From JALORV01 sp963769745 (GTDB lineage: Bacteria > Pseudomonadota > Gammaproteobacteria > Burkholderiales > Burkholderiaceae_F), in assembly GCA_963769745.1 (NCBI GenBank), contig CAVYNB010000015.1, positions 1 to 64,000 on the forward strand: a stretch of 64,000 bases of DNA. Reading direction: 5' to 3'. A model generated the notes under the pieces. That model was not told the DNA's origin, made no database searches, and saw only the letters and a program-made list of their open reading frames with translations. Positions 10,516-19,388 of this stretch are shown here, in pieces. The number at the start of each line of letters is the position of its first letter. Positions within the stretch are counted from its first letter, which is position 1. The translations under genes were made by a program, and so were the position numbers.

Positions 10516-10977
10516 TCAGTCCCGCATGAAGGACGGCAGGACGGGGACCGTCATGCCGAGCCCGTAGATGAAGACGACGAGAACCAGGATCGCGAGCCCG
10601 ACTGTCAGCAGCAGCACATCACGCAACTTGAACTCGTCGCTGCCCAGGCTCGAAATGATCACCAGCGCCGCGATCGAACCCAGCAGGCCGGCGGGGCGCA
10701 GCAACAGGCCGAACGCAACGACGGCACCGAGCACGAGGACGAGCGGCTTGAAGTGGAACCGGTCCACCTTGCCGTCGTTCGTTTTGGCTGTGAGCCCCTT
10801 GATTGCAATGACGACGCCCAGCAGCAGCAGCAGCCCGCCGAGCATGGTCGGAAAGAAGGCCGGTCCCATGCGCGCCGCGGTGCCCATGTCGTACTGGCGC
10901 GCAAACGCGACGAAGCCCAGCCCGAACGCCGCGAACATCACCCCGGACCAGAAGTCCTTGGCATCCTTGATCTTCAT
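10516..10977 (-). CDS. tctB: Tripartite tricarboxylate transporter small membrane subunit TctB
   Basis: This 153-residue protein has four hydrophobic segments: WSGVMFAAFGLGFVAF, MLGGLLLLLGVVIAIKG, LLRPAGLLGSIAALVII and DVLLLTVGLAILVLVVFIYGLG. It also carries the conserved early MGPAFFPTML loop of TctB proteins. It lies between the receptor and channel genes with gaps of 17 and 10 bp. Its role in the transporter is as a small accessory membrane subunit. Confidence 0.94.
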   Translation of the reverse strand: MKIKDAKDFWSGVMFAAFGLGFVAFARQYDMGTAARMGPAFFPTMLGGLLLLLGVVIAIKGLTAKTNDGKVDRFHFKPLVLVLGAVVAFGLLLRPAGLLGSIAALVIISSLGSDEFKLRDVLLLTVGLAILVLVVFIYGLGMTVPVLPSFMRD

Positions 10978-10994
10978 GCGTGATCCCCGAGGGC

Positions 10995-11978
10995 TCAGTC
11001 GACGCGTGCGCCGGAGAACTTCACGACTTTCTCGTACTTGGCGAGTTCATCGCGAACCAGCGCGGCGAACTGCTCGGACGACATGGGTGCCGGCTCGGCA
11101 CCCATGCGCGCCAGGCGCTCGCGCATCTCCGGTGTCTTCAATGCGGCGGTGAGCGTCTGGTTCAAGCGGCTGACGATGGGCGCCGGTGTGCCGGCCGGGG
11201 CGAAGACGCCAAACCAGGTGGACACGTCGAAGCCGGGCAGGCCGCTCTCGGCCATCGTCGGAACGTCGGGCAGCGATGCGGCACGCTGCGGCGTCGTCAC
11301 CGCGAGGGCCTTCAGCTTGCCGGCCTTGATCTGCGCCGTCGCCGAGGCGAGGTTGTCGAACATGAAATCGGTCTGCCCTGCCAGCAGTCCGAGCTGGGCC
11401 GGTCCGGCGCCGGCGTACGGGATGTGGACGGCCGAGACCCTGGCCTGCGACTTCAGAAGCTCCCCGGCCATGTGTCCTGCACTGCCATTGCCGCCGGAGG
11501 CATAGTTGAGCTGGCCTGGATGACTGCGCAGATAGTCGATCAGGTCGCGGGCGGACGCCACCTTGAGCTGAGCCGCTCGTTCAGGCGTGATCACCAGTAC
11601 GTTGGGCACGTGCGCAATCAGTGTGATGGGCACGAAGTCCTTGATCGGGTCGTACGGCAGCTTGCGGAACAGCCACGGATTGACCGCATGCGTCGCCACC
11701 GCGCCGATCGCCAGCGTGTAGCCGTCGGGCGCCGACTTCGCGACCTGGTCGACGCCGAGGTTGCCGCCGGCACCCGGGCGGTTCTCCACCACGACGGTTC
11801 CGAGGCTGTCCTTGACGCGCTCTGCCAGGGCGCGGGCGGCCGTGTCGAGCGGTCCACCCGGCGGGTAGGGAACGATGAGCCGGATCGGGCGCGTCGGATA
11901 GGGAGCCGTCTGGGCGATCGCAGATGCGGCCACAGCGGCCACCGCGACGGCAGCCAGCGCGTGCAGGGCGCGATTCAC
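10995..11978 (-). CDS. tctC: Bug/TctC periplasmic receptor of the TctABC system
   Basis: This 327-residue Bug-family receptor has a signal peptide (cleavage after ASAIAQ) and the family landmarks YPTRPIRLIVPYPPGGPLD, KSAPDGYTLAIG, and VHIPYAGAGPAQLGLLAGQTDFM. The start is a GTG at 11978 preceded by GGAGA at good spacing; no better ATG exists in frame. It is the first gene of the tctC-tctB-tctA-ggt operon, so unlike the other two Bug genes in the window it has its own membrane partners. The ligand cannot be predicted from sequence, and the co-transcribed glutamyltransferase is the only hint. Confidence 0.95.
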   Translation of the reverse strand: MNRALHALAAVAVAAVAASAIAQTAPYPTRPIRLIVPYPPGGPLDTAARALAERVKDSLGTVVVENRPGAGGNLGVDQVAKSAPDGYTLAIGAVATHAVNPWLFRKLPYDPIKDFVPITLIAHVPNVLVITPERAAQLKVASARDLIDYLRSHPGQLNYASGGNGSAGHMAGELLKSQARVSAVHIPYAGAGPAQLGLLAGQTDFMFDNLASATAQIKAGKLKALAVTTPQRAASLPDVPTMAESGLPGFDVSTWFGVFAPAGTPAPIVSRLNQTLTAALKTPEMRERLARMGAEPAPMSSEQFAALVRDELAKYEKVVKFSGARVD

Positions 11979-12071
11979 GAGTTGTCTCCTTGCACCGATA
12001 ATTGTTCTGATTCCGGATTAGAGCGGAAAACGGCCATGCCGTGTCGCTGATCACACTCCACCTCGCTGGCC

Positions 12072-12653
12072 ATGCAGACGACATTCCTGACGACCCCGCG
12101 CCTGACATTAGAGCCCATGACTGCCGACCACGCGCCCTTGCTTGCGGAGTTTTTTCGTCGCAACGAGTCGCACTTGCAGCCATGGGATCCGCCGCGGCCG
12201 CGTGGCGTCACCGAAATCGGATACTGGGAAGCCGAAGGCACGCGCGCGGCCGAGGATTTCCGCGACGGCGCGGTGGTCCGTTGGCTGATGGTCCCGCAGG
12301 TCGGCCCGCGACGCATCGTGGGCCGGATCAATTACACGCAGATCGTGCGAGGGCCGTTCCAGTCCTGCATGCTCGGCTATGCCGTCGATCGCGACGTCGA
12401 GGGCCAGGGGCTGATGTTCGAAGCATTGCAGGCCACTCTGGGCCATGCCTTCGACGTGCTGCGGCTGCACCGCGTGCAGGCGAACCACCTGCCGGAGAAC
12501 CACCGCAGCGCACGTCTGCTGCAACGGCTGGGATTCCGCATCGAGGGACTGGCGCGCGACTACCTTTACATCAACGGCGCCTGGCGCGATCACGTGCTGA
12601 CCGCGTTGACCACTCCGAAGTTCGATGTGCGCATCTACACGCCTGCGTCGTGA
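12072..12653 (+). CDS. RimJ/RimL-type GNAT N-acetyltransferase
   Basis: This is a 193-residue GNAT-fold acetyltransferase. The start TTPRLTLEPMTADHAPLL is typical of the RimJ/RimL group that acetylates ribosomal protein N-termini or small amines. The acetyl-CoA loop region is around residues 100-125 (YAVDRDVEGQGLMFEAL), followed by ANHLPENHRSARLLQRLGF and EGLARDYLYINGAWRDH, both characteristic of RimJ relatives. It is divergent from tctC with a 93-bp gap and has no functional link to it that I can see. Confidence 0.9.
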   Translation: MQTTFLTTPRLTLEPMTADHAPLLAEFFRRNESHLQPWDPPRPRGVTEIGYWEAEGTRAAEDFRDGAVVRWLMVPQVGPRRIVGRINYTQIVRGPFQSCMLGYAVDRDVEGQGLMFEALQATLGHAFDVLRLHRVQANHLPENHRSARLLQRLGFRIEGLARDYLYINGAWRDHVLTALTTPKFDVRIYTPAS

Positions 12654-12687
12654 ACCGCGCGCAACGCGGGACGGCGCGTTGCCGACA

Positions 12688-12981
12688 TCACGCTGACGGC
12701 CGCATCTGAAAGCCGCTGCCCAGCGCGTCGTCTTCTTCCGCGGCGGTCGCCGCCCGAGGTGTCACTGCGATCACGGTCGCACCGGCCGGTCCTCGTCGCG
12801 ACCAGGCGTGCAGCAGTTCGACCTGCTCGGGCGAGCCGACCACGACGGCCTCGACGCTGCCATCGCCGCAGTTCCTCACCCAGCCCTCGAGGCCGAGGAC
12901 TTCGGCCTGCCGGCACATCGCGTATCGGAACCCGACCCCCTGGACACGGCCCTGGATCAGCAGGTGCAGCGCCGCGATCAC
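12688..12981 (-). CDS. acyP: Acylphosphatase
   Basis: This 97-residue protein hydrolyses acyl phosphates. The phosphate-binding loop GRVQGVGFRYAM is at residues 11-22, with the catalytic Arg in GFR. The second active-site residue, Asn, is in WVRNCGDGSVEAVVVG. Its length is that of the family. The start codon overlaps the stop of the CoA-transferase by four bases (ATGA), so the two are translationally coupled. Confidence 0.94.
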   Translation of the reverse strand: MIAALHLLIQGRVQGVGFRYAMCRQAEVLGLEGWVRNCGDGSVEAVVVGSPEQVELLHAWSRRGPAGATVIAVTPRAATAAEEDDALGSGFQMRPSA

Positions 12982-14201
12982 ACAACCCCGGCGGAGCGCA
13001 GGCGCGCGATGTGATCCGGTGCGAACTGCAGCAGTTCCCGCAGCACCTCGTCGGTATGTTCTCCGAGCAACGGGGGCGGCCGTCCGTACGAGGCCGGAGT
13101 CTCCGAAAGCTTGATCGGATTGGCCACCAGCGGTACGTGACCTGCGAGGGCGTGCGGCAGGTCGATGCGCAGTCCGCGCGCGGCCACCTGCGGGTCCGCG
13201 AGCGCATGCGCGATGTCGTTGATCGGCCCGCAGGGCACGCCGGCGGCATCGAGTGCATCCACCCAGGACGACATCGTGCGCTCGCGCACGATCGTTTCCA
13301 GCAAAGGGACCAGGGTGCCGCGATGGCGCACGCGGTCGGCATTGCGGACAAAGCGCGGATCGCGCGCGAGATCCGTTCGGCCTGCCACTTCGCAGAACTT
13401 CACAAACTGGGTGTCGTTGCCCACCGCCACGATGATGTGGCCGTCTGCGGCGGCAAAGACCTGGTACGGCACGATGTTGGCATGCGCATTGCCGGCGCGG
13501 CCAGGCGCGCGGCCGCTGGTCAGGTAGTTCATGTTCATGTTGGCGAGCATCGCGAGCATGACGTCGTACAGCGCCAGGTCGATGTACTGGCCGGCGCCGG
13601 TGCGGTCGCGGTGTGCAACGGCAGCGAGGATCGCCACGGTGGCGTACATCCCGGTCATCAGGTCGCTCACCGCCACTCCCGCCTTCTGCGGTCCGCCGCC
13701 CGGCCGGTCGTCGCGTTCGCCGGTGATCGACATGAAGCCGCCGCTGCCCTGGATGATGAAGTCGTAGCCCGGGCGTTCACGATGCGGACCGGTCTGCCCG
13801 AAGCCCGTGATCGAGCAGTAAATGAGGCGCGGATCGAGACCCGAGAGCGATGCGTAGTCGAGTCCATATTTCACCAGCTGATCGACCTTGTAGTTCTCGA
13901 CCACGATGTCGGATTGCTGCGCCAGCTGTCGCACGATGTCCTGGCCCTCGGGCCGCGCAATGTCCACCGTGATCGAACGCTTGTTGCGATTGGCCGCGAG
14001 GTAGTACGCCGCCTCCGACGTGTCTTTCCCGTCCGCATCGCGCAGGTAAGGCGGACCCCAGGCACGCGTGTCGTCGCCGCTGCCGGGCCGCTCGACCTTG
14101 ATCACATCGGCGCCGAGGTCGGCGAGCAACTGCGTGCACCAGGGCCCCGCGAGCACACGGGTGAGATCGAGGACACGCAGATGGCCGAGGGCGGTTGTCA
14201 T
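12978..14201 (-). CDS. CaiB/BaiF family III CoA-transferase
   Basis: This 407-residue family III CoA-transferase transfers CoA between organic acids through an aspartyl-CoA intermediate. The N-terminus (LRVLDLTRVLAGPWCTQLLADLGADVIKVE) is the family hallmark. The expected catalytic Asp is in VAVSDLMTGMYA. I chose the ATG at 14201 because the family start lies directly after it, although the frame is open further upstream. The substrate is unknown. Coupling to an acylphosphatase is suggestive, as both act on activated acyl groups, but many such pairs are incidental. Confidence 0.93.
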   Translation of the reverse strand: MTTALGHLRVLDLTRVLAGPWCTQLLADLGADVIKVERPGSGDDTRAWGPPYLRDADGKDTSEAAYYLAANRNKRSITVDIARPEGQDIVRQLAQQSDIVVENYKVDQLVKYGLDYASLSGLDPRLIYCSITGFGQTGPHRERPGYDFIIQGSGGFMSITGERDDRPGGGPQKAGVAVSDLMTGMYATVAILAAVAHRDRTGAGQYIDLALYDVMLAMLANMNMNYLTSGRAPGRAGNAHANIVPYQVFAAADGHIIVAVGNDTQFVKFCEVAGRTDLARDPRFVRNADRVRHRGTLVPLLETIVRERTMSSWVDALDAAGVPCGPINDIAHALADPQVAARGLRIDLPHALAGHVPLVANPIKLSETPASYGRPPPLLGEHTDEVLRELLQFAPDHIARLRSAGVV

Positions 14202-14269
14202 GCCGCGCGAGGTTAGCAGCGCCACGGCGTGGCGGCGAGATCCCGATGCCGGCGCTATAGACTTGGCCG

Positions 14270-14751
14270 ATGGCTGGCACGACTCTGACGGGCATGGCAT
14301 CACCGGGTTGGCTGCGGCTGCGCGCAAACCTCTGGCCACCCTTCATCGGCGCCGGCATCCGGGTCGAGCACATTGGCTCCGACTTCCGCTCGATCACCGT
14401 GGCCATGCGGCAGCGCTGGTACAACCGCGGCCTCCTCGGTGCCAGTGTCTGGCGCGCTCGCTCTACGCGATGACCGGTCCGTTCTTCGCGCTGATGGTGA
14501 GGAAGAGCCTGGCCGCTGATTACATGGTGTGGGAAAAGGCCGGGTCGATCGAGTACCTCGCGGCGGTGCGGGGCCGGGTGTGGGCGCGGCTCGAACTGCT
14601 CGAGGAAGACCTGCAGCAGATCCGGCGCATGACCGCGAACGGCGACAAGCATTTGCATCTGTTCTCGGTCGATGTGCGCGACGACGAGGGCATGGCGATC
14701 GCGCGCATCGAGAAGATGATCTACGTGCGCCGCAAGCGGAGCGCCGCGTGA
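14270..14751 (+). CDS. DUF4442 (hotdog-fold) protein, one frameshift
   Basis: This protein is about 160 residues long when a single-base deletion near 14445-14455 is repaired. The first part has LRANLWPPFIGAGIRVEHI and VAMRQRWYNR. The second frame supplies SLYAMTGPFFALMV, YMVWEKAGSIEYLAA, and NGDKHLHLFSVDV, in the order expected of DUF4442. That family adopts the hotdog fold of acyl-CoA thioesterases and is often annotated so, without proof of activity. It is divergent from the CoA-transferase. Its stop overlaps the GTG start of the next gene. Confidence 0.8.
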
Positions 14752-15535
14752 GTCACTTCCGCGCCTGGCCCTGGCCGCGCGTGCTCGCGCATCGCGGTGC
14801 CGGAACGCTTGCGCCCGAGAACACGCTGGCTGCATTGCGAGTCGGCCATGAGCGCGGGTTCCGCGCAGTCGAGTTCGATGCGATGGCGCCGCTGGACGAC
14901 GTGCCGGTACTGATGCACGACGCGACGCTCGAACGCACGACGGGCGCCGCGGGTGCTGTCACGTCACGTCGCGCCGAAGAACTCACGCGGTTGGATGCCG
15001 GTGCCTGGCACTCAGCGGCCTATGCGCGCGAGCCGGTGCCGTTGCTGGCGCAGGCGCTCGAGTTCTGCCGCGCACACTCGATCTGGGTCAACGTCGAGAT
15101 CAAGCCGTCGCCGGGTGACGAAGTCCGGACCGGCGCGGTGGTTGCAACAGCCGTCGCCCGCGCCTATGCCGACCTGCTTCGTCGCGGCGGGGACGCCGCG
15201 GCGCGACTCGACCCGCGCATCCCCTTGTTGTCCTCGTTCGCCGAGGAATCGATCGTCGCTGCACGCGGTGCGGCTCGCGATCTGCCGCGCGCGCTGCTGG
15301 TCGATGCGGTTCCCGAGGATTGGCGCGAGCGCGTCGATCGCCTCGGTGCGGTCTGCCTGAACACGAATCACACCGGACTCACTCCGCCGATCATCCGTGC
15401 GGTGAAGTCCGCCGGCTACTGGCTCTTCTGCTACACGGTGAACGATCCGCAGCGCGCGCGCGAATTGCTCGCGTGGGGCGTCGATGCGTTCTGCACGGAC
15501 CGCATCGACCTGATCGGTCCCGACTTCGCGGTTAG
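14748..15535 (+). CDS. ugpQ: Glycerophosphodiester phosphodiesterase
   Basis: This protein is about 262 residues long and cleaves glycerophosphodiesters to glycerol-3-phosphate and an alcohol. Catalytic landmarks are AHRGAGTLAPENTLAA (residues 14-29), VEFDAM for metal binding, LMHDATLERTT, NVEIKPS, and near the end WLFCYTVND and GVDAFCTDRIDLI. The GTG start at 14748 overlaps the preceding stop. The frame stays open to 16163, across an opposite-strand gene, so I infer a one-base deletion at the 3' end that hides the natural stop; a TAG in the next frame at 15533 fits the family length. There is no signal peptide, so this is the cytosolic UgpQ type. Confidence 0.85.
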
Positions 15536-15661
15536 AGGCGCCCGGGTGTACGCGATCGGCGTTGCCGATCGCACGTGCACCTCGGCGGAAGGGCAAATTG
15601 TCGGCTCTGCTCCGGAGCGGCCGCGCGCGCCGCCGAAGGTCAACTGCTGGGCACTCCCCGG

Positions 15662-15679
15662 CCCCTCGCCAGCGAGGGG
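15662..15679. terminator. Hairpin between convergent ugpQ and GST genes
   Basis: A perfect 7-bp stem, CCCCTCG / CGAGGGG, with a four-base loop (CCAG) lies between two convergent genes. No T-tract follows on either strand, so it may be a weak or Rho-assisted terminator. Confidence 0.3.
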
Positions 15680-15708
15680 TGCAGATCGGCACTGCCAGTG
15701 GAGCTGCC

Positions 15709-16341
15709 TTAGCGCGGCGGTTGCGTCTCGACGAACGAAGGGCGCGCGATCAGCTTTTCGTAGAGGCGCGCAAGATTCGGATACTGCCCGCGCCAGTCGA
15801 TCGAGCCGAAGCGGAAGTCGATGTATCCGAGCGCGCATCCGACCGCGACGTCGGCCAGCGTGTACACATGGCCGTTGCACCAGGGCTTGTCGCCGAGCCC
15901 GTGGCTCATGGCGGCAATCCCCGCATGGATCTTGCCCATCTGGCGATCGATCCACTTCGGGCTCTGCTGCTCGGCCGGCCGTTGCGTCATCTCGAGCCGG
16001 ACCAGAATCGAGGCGTCGACGACGCCGTCGGCGAGGGCCTCCCAGGTGCGGACTTCGGCACGCTCGCGGCCCGATGGGGGGATCAGCTTGGCCAGCGGCG
16101 TCATGCCATCGAGGTACTCGACGATCACGCGCGAGTCGAACACCGCGCCGCCGTCCTCCATGATCAGGCACGGCACTTTACCCAGCGGATTGGCTTCGAG
16201 GATGCGCGTGTCCGGCGCCCAGACATCCTCGAGTTCGAGTTGATAGTCGATGCGCTTCTCGGCCATCACGATGCGCACCTTGCGCACGTACGGGCTGGTC
16301 AGCGATCCCAGCAGGCGGATGTTCTTGGACACGCGGATCAA
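15709..16341 (-). CDS. Glutathione S-transferase family protein
   Basis: This 210-residue protein has a thioredoxin-fold N-terminal half (LLGSLTSPYVRKVRIVMAEK at 10-29, NPLGKVPCLIMEDGGAVFDSRVIVEYL) and an all-helical C-terminal half (WIDRQMGKIHAGI, YTLADVAVGCALGYIDFR). The active-site Ser in LTSPYVRKV suggests a Ser-type bacterial GST. It resembles the YibF-like group. The substrate is unknown. It is divergent from purB. Confidence 0.92.
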   Translation of the reverse strand: MIRVSKNIRLLGSLTSPYVRKVRIVMAEKRIDYQLELEDVWAPDTRILEANPLGKVPCLIMEDGGAVFDSRVIVEYLDGMTPLAKLIPPSGRERAEVRTWEALADGVVDASILVRLEMTQRPAEQQSPKWIDRQMGKIHAGIAAMSHGLGDKPWCNGHVYTLADVAVGCALGYIDFRFGSIDWRGQYPNLARLYEKLIARPSFVETQPPR

Positions 16342-16414
16342 TTCAGTTCGTTTGAAAACGGGTAAATGAGTATATCGGGCCCGGAGGTGGGGTCGGCCCC
16401 GATGTGGTCTGCAG

Positions 16415-16443
16415 CGGTTCGAGTGATGCTCCTTTGCTACACT
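16415..16443 (+). promoter_or_regulatory. Candidate extended -10 promoter for purB
   Basis: TGC-TACACT at 16435-16443 resembles an extended -10 element, about 75 bases before the purB GTG. The matching -35 is poor, so this is a tentative call. Confidence 0.28.
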
Positions 16444-16516
16444 GCCGCGAGCCTGGTTCTCATCCCGTCCGGGTGCGAAATTCTTTTCCGACAGGCTGCG
16501 CGCCTGCCGACACGCC

Positions 16517-17883
16517 GTGTCCCTAGAACTGCTCTCCCTGACCGCCCTGTCCCCACTGGACGGCCGTTATGGCCGCCAGACGGCCGAACTCAGGGAAGTG
16601 TTCTCCGAGTTCGCCTTCATGCGCGAGCGACTGAGAGTCGAAGTCGAGTGGCTGGTCAATCTTTCCATGCTCGGCCTGCCGGAGCTGCCGCGCCTGCCGC
16701 GCGAGGCCGAGGCGCGCCTGCGCCAGCTGGTCAGCGATTTTTCCATCGAGGACTGCACCGAGATCAAGGCGATCGAGGCGGAGACCAACCACGACGTCAA
16801 GGCGGTCGAGTATTTCATCAAGCGCCGCACCAAGGATGTCGCTGCGCTGGCGCATGCGTCGGAGTTCATCCACTTCGCCTGCACGTCCGAGGACATCAAT
16901 AACGTTGCGCACGCGCTGATGCTCGAGCGTGGACGCTTCGTGCTGCAGGGCCGGTTGCGGGGAGTGCATGCGCAGTTGCGCGAATACGCGCACGGCTACG
17001 CCGAGCTGCCGATGCTGTCGCGCACGCACGGCCAGCCCGCCAGTCCGACGACGGTCGGGAAGGAGTTCGCCAATGTCGCCGTGCGGCTCGCCGCGTCGAT
17101 CGACGCGATTGCGCGCGTGCCGCTGCTGGCAAAGATGAACGGGGCGGTTGGCAACTACAACGCGCACCTGGCCGCGTACCCGTCGGTCGACTGGGAAAAA
17201 TTCGCGCGCAACGTCGTCGAAGGCCTCGGCCTCACATTCAACCCGCACACGATCCAGATCGAGCCGCATGACTACATCGCCGAGCTGCTCGACGCGATCG
17301 CGCGAGCCAACACGGTGCTGCTCGACCTCGACCGCGATCTCTGGGGCTACATCGCGCTGCGCTACTTCAGGCAGAAGCTGAAGGCCGGCGAGATCGGTTC
17401 GTCGACGATGCCGCACAAGGTCAATCCGATCGACTTCGAAAACTCCGAAGGCAATCTCGGGCTGGCCAATGCGCTGCTGCGGCACCTGGCCGAGAAATTG
17501 CCCGTGTCGCGCTGGCAGCGCGATCTCACGGATTCCACCGTTCTCCGCAATCTCGGCGTGGCCTTCGGCTACTCGCTGGTCGGCATCGAATCCTGCCTGC
17601 GCGGCCTGAGGAAGCTCGAGGTCAACGAGGACCAGCTGCGCGCCGATCTGGACGACGCCTGGGAAGTACTGGCCGAACCGGTGCAGACGGTCATGCGGCG
17701 CTACGGCGTGCCGAATCCCTACGAGCAGCTCAAGGCGCTCACCCGCGGCAAGGGCATCACCCGGACGCGCTGCAGGAGTTCATACGCTCCCTCGCGATCC
17801 CCGCCGACGCGCGTGAAGCGCTGCTGGCACTGACACCCGCAAGCTACATCGGCAAGGCCGCTGAACTGGCGCGCCGCGCCTGA
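16517..17883 (+). CDS. purB: Adenylosuccinate lyase, frameshift near the C-terminus
   Basis: PurB performs two beta-eliminations: SAICAR to AICAR plus fumarate, and adenylosuccinate to AMP plus fumarate. The protein starts TALSPLDGRYGRQTAEL. It carries the substrate-binding ETNHDVKAVEYF region and the fumarase/aspartase signature GSSTMPHKVNPIDFENSEGN (about residues 293-312), whose first Ser is the expected catalytic base. A one-base deletion near 17762 changes the frame after LTRGKGIT. The correct tail (DALQEFIRSLAIPADAREAL, then TPASYIGKAAELARR) is in the next frame and ends at 17883, giving 455 residues. A GTG is used as start. The gene is essential for purine synthesis, so the break is probably a sequence error. 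Confidence 0.93.
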
Positions 17884-17932
17884 CGGGCGGCGTGCGCGGA
17901 ATCGTCCGGCAGTGGCGCAAGGGTGGCGAGTC

Positions 17933-18473
17933 CTAGCGCGCCCAAGGCAGCCACAGATACCCGGTGGGATCGTCAGGGCAGGGCCCCAACCCGCATTCGA
18001 GCAGGAATGCGATGACGTTGACGGCCGCAAGCCCCACGAACAGCGCACACGCCCCGATTTCGAATGTGTCCAGTGGCCGCGGTCGTGCGGCGTCGGCGAC
18101 TTTGCCGCCGACAAGTAGCATCGCGCCCACGTACACGATCAAGCGCCCCGTAGCCCACGAACGCCCACGTGTAGAAGTGCAGGCCGAACAAGGCCGACCC
18201 GTAGCTACCGGACCCCGGAACGACGTGCAGCGCAATCTGGCGCAGCGACGCACTTCCCGCGGCGACCGCAGTGAGCAGCACCAGCCCGTAATGCGTGGGC
18301 GCGCGGCCACTGCGCAGGTTGAGGATCAGTGCCACACCGGCGACGAGGAAACCGACCCGCTGCAGCGCGCACAGCGGGCACGGCAGTTCGCCGAGCACGA
18401 ACTGGTAGTAGAAGGCGACGGCAAGGACGACGCTGATGCCGTAGAGCGCGAGCGTGTCGAGCAGGCGGTTCAC
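17933..18473 (-). CDS. dsbB: DsbB-like disulfide bond formation protein, one frameshift
   Basis: This inner-membrane quinone-linked thiol oxidase has about 179 residues and four hydrophobic segments. The redox pair CPLC is at residues 32-35 (LGELPCPLCALQRVGF). The ending ECGLGPCPDDPTGYLWL carries a second Cys pair. One extra base in a C run (18143-18150) shifts the frame between YGA and LIVYVGAMLLVGG. The start is a GTG at 18473, directly before the first membrane helix. It follows a small DUF5993-type gene at 13 bp; this pairing recurs in related genomes, suggesting a two-component redox unit. Confidence 0.82.
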
Positions 18474-18486
18474 GGTCGGCGCGCCG

Positions 18487-18645
18487 TCAGAGGGAAATCT
18501 TGAGTGCGTCGGTCGCGTGGTAGATGAGCCACCACACCTGCACGACGAGGGTCGCCAGACCCAGCCATAGCGCCGACTTTGCCCGACCCAGACAGGCGAG
18601 CACGGCCGCGACCAGCACCATTGCAAAGGGAAGCACCATCACCAT
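18487..18645 (-). CDS. Small membrane protein, DUF5993-like
   Basis: This protein of about 52 residues has two hydrophobic segments (MVLPFAMVLVAAVLACLG and LWLGLATLVVQVWWLIYH) and ends ATDALKISL. Length, topology and the WxxxHxTDxLxxSL-like tail match DUF5993 proteins, which are found next to DsbB-like genes. The ATG at 18645 has GGGAG upstream. It lies 13 bp before the dsbB start. Its function is unknown; a helper role for the neighbouring oxidase is likely only by association. Confidence 0.75.
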   Translation of the reverse strand: MVMVLPFAMVLVAAVLACLGRAKSALWLGLATLVVQVWWLIYHATDALKISL

Positions 18646-18929
18646 GCGGCGGACTCCCGTGGGTCGAGCGGAATGCATTGCATGCTGCTTGCCGAACGGC
18701 TCGCGGTCAAGATGACGGTCGTCGCTCGCATCGGGCGTTGCGAGCGTGGTCCGATTCGATGCCGCCGAGCCGCCTCCGGCGCGAGCGATCGTCTCGAGAT
18801 GCCCGTCGATGTCGAGCGGGTGTTTACCCGCGTCCCGGTGAAAGGGCGGATTCAGGAATAATGCTGCGAGCGCCGTGGAAGCCCGTGTCCGGGCTGACGT
18901 TGTGAACTGATCGGAACGACGAGGGATTG

Positions 18930-19376
18930 ATGAGAAGAATTGTTCTGCCGCTTGTCTGTGCAATGGGATTGATCGGCCCGTCCCAGGCCCAGTTCTCCAA
19001 GCCGGAGCGGGCGGTGGAGTACCGCCAGGCCGCGTTCACTCTCATGAACAATCACATGGGCCGCATATCCCAGGCGGTGCAGGGCAAGATCCCGTACGAC
19101 AAGGACGCCGTCCTGCGCAGTGCCGAGATCATCGAACTCGTTGGCAAGCTTCCCTATGAAGCGTTTGCGCCGGGCACCGACCTGATGGAGTCCAAGGCCA
19201 AGCCATCGATCTGGAAGGAAGAGGCCAAGTTCAGGCAACTGGCGACCGACATGCAGGCCGAGACCGTCAAGCTGACCGCGGCCGCGAAGACCGGAAGCCT
19301 CGACACTGTGCGTACGCAGTTCCGCGCCACGGCGAAAAGCTGCGACGCCTGCCACGACGCCTATCGGGAAAAGTGA
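18930..19376 (+). CDS. Cytochrome c prime
   Basis: This 148-residue periplasmic cytochrome has a signal peptide cleaved after GPSQA. It shows the four-helix-bundle pattern of cytochrome c' (AVEYRQAAFTLMNNHMGRIS, then FRQLATDMQAETVKLTAA) and one C-terminal haem site, CDACH. Members bind NO or CO at a five-coordinate haem and may protect against nitrosative stress. The ATG at 18930 has GAGGG upstream. It is convergent with a cytochrome b561 gene, with a 12-bp gap; such pairs often form an electron-transfer unit. Confidence 0.93.
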   Translation: MRRIVLPLVCAMGLIGPSQAQFSKPERAVEYRQAAFTLMNNHMGRISQAVQGKIPYDKDAVLRSAEIIELVGKLPYEAFAPGTDLMESKAKPSIWKEEAKFRQLATDMQAETVKLTAAAKTGSLDTVRTQFRATAKSCDACHDAYREK

Positions 19377-19388
19377 TCCGCTTTCGGT

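Noticed and set aside
12759..14216. 485-codon open frame on the plus strand
   Set aside because: Antisense to the CoA-transferase and acylphosphatase; composition typical of a shadow frame.
15536..16163. Long extension of the glycerophosphodiesterase frame
   Set aside because: It runs through the opposite-strand GST gene and has no domain. A one-base deletion hiding the normal stop explains it better than a fusion.
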